Origin: Hyphomicrobiaceae bacterium
GTDB lineage: Bacteria > Pseudomonadota > Alphaproteobacteria > Rhizobiales > Hyphomicrobiaceae
DNA length: 64,000 bases
Assembly: GCA_020442165.1 (NCBI GenBank)
Contig: JAGRKV010000075.1
Location: forward strand, 1-64,000
Direction of reading: 5' to 3'
Shown: in pieces, positions 62,409 to 64,000 of the stretch
Layout: each line of letters opens with the position of its first letter
How positions within the stretch are numbered: position 1 is the first letter of the stretch
Made by a program: the position numbers and the translations under genes
Notes under the pieces: generated by a model
The model's input: only the letters and a program-made list of their open reading frames with translations
Told to the model about the DNA's origin: nothing
Databases searched by the model: none

Positions 62409-63419
62409 TGGAGTTCCGGCATGGGAGGGCGGCCTGGATGGGTCGCGCCAGCCGGATGGCAGCGTGCTCCCGCCGGTGAAATCGCGCAGCAGCAGATCGG
62501 GCGATGAGGTGTTGTGGCGTGACACGCCATGGCGGCCTGCCCATATTTCGGTGGCGTTTTTCGCGCCTTTGAATTCCATGATCGCTGTTTCGGCCCAGGC
62601 GAATTTGCCCTGCTCCAGGACCCCGACATCGGCGACGTCGTTATTGAAGCGCGTCACGTACATGGAGCGCATGGCGGCGAACGGCTTGCCTTCGACCGGC
62701 TTGGCAAATGTCACCTGCAGCTCGTGGCGCTCGTGATTGAGCGGGCCCAGCGCCACTTGGGCGCGATTGCCGTCCTTGAAGGTGAGCGTTAACGTGCGAG
62801 CCAGCGGATCGAAATCGACTTCTGCGATGTCGACGACCGGGCGTCCCTTGTCTTGGGTAACGGGGCCAATGAGGAAGGATGAGCCGAAGGCTGTTGGCGC
62901 ACGTCCATGCGGCGCCTTGGGACGAAGCCGCCAGTATCCATCCTGCGGATATAGGACCAGCACCTCCTCGCCACCCATGGGGCGGATCACCCAAACCTGC
63001 AAGAGATGGATGCCGTCATAGGACTTGTCACCGATGACGACGCGGGCTCCCGCTTCGCGCCAATTGGTCTCGTTGCGATGGGCGACGACCCACAGGTCGA
63101 TGTCCTCGTAGATCGTGACGCGCTGCGGAGGTTTGGTCGCCAGCGCCTCTTCCTTGAACGGGCATGCTGTCCAGTCCGGGTCGAAGCTGTCAGTGGCGAT
63201 TGAGCCAATGTAGGCGGGATGCGCTGCCTCGATGCGAAACCGCTTCACCTCGGGCGACGCAAACGTGAGTGTGACGTTGTCTTTTTCCGCGCACAAAACG
63301 GGCTCGGACTTGTTTTCGACGGTGACGCCAAGCGTCGCGGCGACGGCTGGCGCTGCTATCGCTGCTGCGACCGCAAGAGCCGCGAAGAACGCCTTCAGTC
63401 GCTCACACCAGAACCGCAT
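62391..63419 (-). CDS. Secreted protein of unknown function
   Basis: 342 residues. Signal peptide LKAFFAALAVAAAIAAPAVA. The mature part is beta-rich, with WTACPFKEEALATKPPQRVT, LWVVAHRNETNWREAGARVV and VWVIRPMGGEEVLVLYPQDG; two Cys (CAEK and TACP) might form a disulfide. The C-terminus is Pro/Ser-rich. No family is recognised. It overlaps the FkbM gene upstream by 17 bp on the same strand. Confidence 0.75.
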   Translation of the reverse strand: MRFWCERLKAFFAALAVAAAIAAPAVAATLGVTVENKSEPVLCAEKDNVTLTFASPEVKRFRIEAAHPAYIGSIATDSFDPDWTACPFKEEALATKPPQRVTIYEDIDLWVVAHRNETNWREAGARVVIGDKSYDGIHLLQVWVIRPMGGEEVLVLYPQDGYWRLRPKAPHGRAPTAFGSSFLIGPVTQDKGRPVVDIAEVDFDPLARTLTLTFKDGNRAQVALGPLNHERHELQVTFAKPVEGKPFAAMRSMYVTRFNNDVADVGVLEQGKFAWAETAIMEFKGAKNATEIWAGRHGVSRHNTSSPDLLLRDFTGGSTLPSGWRDPSRPPSHAGTPSPAQK

Positions 63420-64000
63420 AGACGTCTCCCGAGTTGGCTTCGTGGGGCAGGCTCTCGATGTGCGCGCGCATGTCGTCTGCGCTCAACCAGTTCTCGAACG
63501 TCAGCCGCTGGCTTTCGCCGAGAGCTATGTCGAAACCGTAGGGCCCCAAGCGTTGTAGCTGCTCCAGGCAGCGATAGGCGACGTCGCGCTGGATCGTGGT
63601 GAACTCGAAGGAGAGCGCTGGCACAGGCTTAGACAGGCCAGCCAGGACGTCTGCCTCGAAGCCTTCGACATCGATCTTGATGAAGGCGGGCATACCAAGC
63701 TCAGCGATGAGCGCGTCCAGCGTCGTCACGGACACGGTGATGCGGCGATCCCAGACCTGGCCCTCCCAGCCTCCCGCACCATCGGCGGCCGTGATGAAGG
63801 CGGACGACGCAGTTGTGACAGTCGGGTTGGCTGAATTGATGTGAAGTTCGATCTCGCCGGGCCGAGGACCGCACGCCTGGCTCACGAGCGTCACCGCGCC
63901 ATCGCAGCAATAAAGTGCGTCGAGCACCGCCATGCAGTCGGGCTGCGGTTCGAGTGCCACGACACGCGCGCCGAGACGGCGGAAGGACGCGATGCGGTCG
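63403..64000 (-). CDS. FkbM family methyltransferase, partial
   Basis: About 199 residues are visible; the gene continues past the right edge. Family motifs: RRLGARVVALEPQPDC (SAM-binding end of strand 2), VTTLDALIAELGMPAFIKID, VEGFEADVLAGLSKPVPALS and FEFTTIQRD. FkbM enzymes are O-methyltransferases of small molecules or sugars. A GTG at 63960 exists, but the family N-terminus lies further upstream, outside the window. Confidence 0.88.
   Translation of the reverse strand, partial: DRIASFRRLGARVVALEPQPDCMAVLDALYCCDGAVTLVSQACGPRPGEIELHINSANPTVTTASSAFITAADGAGGWEGQVWDRRITVSVTTLDALIAELGMPAFIKIDVEGFEADVLAGLSKPVPALSFEFTTIQRDVAYRCLEQLQRLGPYGFDIALGESQRLTFENWLSADDMRAHIESLPHEANSGDVYAVLV

Noticed and set aside
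1..64000. CRISPR arrays or rRNA genes
   Set aside because: No regularly spaced short repeats with unique spacers and no rRNA sequence were found.

Overview
The window reads as a chromosome segment from a methylotrophic alphaproteobacterium of the order Hyphomicrobiales (Rhizobiales). A relative of Hyphomicrobium is the best guess, because a periplasmic methanethiol oxidase (MtoX) sits in an operon with an SCO1/SenC protein and a MauG-type dihaem protein, and a GcvH-like lipoate-binding protein lies nearby. The genus is an inference from gene content. No database search was possible.

Layout. (1) 1-124 is the 5' end of tuf (EF-Tu). (2) 361-14406 is a redox island. A leftward operon encodes a ferredoxin-type flavin reductase, a tetrahaem cytochrome c554-like protein, a membrane cytochrome b-like protein and a decahaem cytochrome, with a DUF547 protein following. 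A divergent rightward set encodes a pentahaem cytochrome, an outer-membrane beta-barrel and a putative lipoprotein. The three cytochromes carry 19 CXXCH sites. (3) 14664-25989 is an 11.3-kb integrated element flanked by a 43-bp direct repeat of the 5' half of tRNA-Gly(TCC). It encodes a tyrosine integrase, an AlpA-like regulator, a primase-helicase, both terminase subunits, unknown proteins and a restriction-modification pair (MT-A70 methylase plus BglII/BstYI-like endonuclease). No capsid, portal, tail or lysis gene is recognisable, so it looks like a phage satellite. A bipartite repeat recurs next to attL, next to attR/int and upstream of terS. (4) 26036-28247 holds tRNA-Tyr, rlmB and two small genes. 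(5) 28487-47068 is an exopolysaccharide cluster: priming transferase, Wzz-like chain-length protein with a degenerate kinase domain, GtrA/GtrB, polymerase, flippase, several glycosyltransferases and a Tat-exported GH10 enzyme. (6) 47172-60380 starts with tRNA-Thr and is a sulfur/C1 region: a first methanethiol oxidase paralogue with a membrane protein, a rhodanese, an LbpA-like protein, an OsmC protein, a FixLJ-like two-component system, a porin, then the periplasmic mtoX-SCO-mauG operon divergent from a LysR regulator. (7) 60612-64000 holds a small secreted protein, a HAD-family protein, an unknown secreted protein and an FkbM methyltransferase cut by the window edge.

How the parts may work together. 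Methanethiol oxidation yields formaldehyde, sulfide and hydrogen peroxide. The rhodanese, LbpA and OsmC proteins could handle reduced sulfur, and the LysR regulator could sense substrate or peroxide. The redox island looks like a chain from a reduced pyridine nucleotide through flavin/FeS and cytochrome b to multihaem cytochromes at the cell envelope. Its donor and acceptor are unknown, and it is the best candidate here for an undescribed respiratory or metabolic module. The second candidate is the satellite with its shared control repeat.
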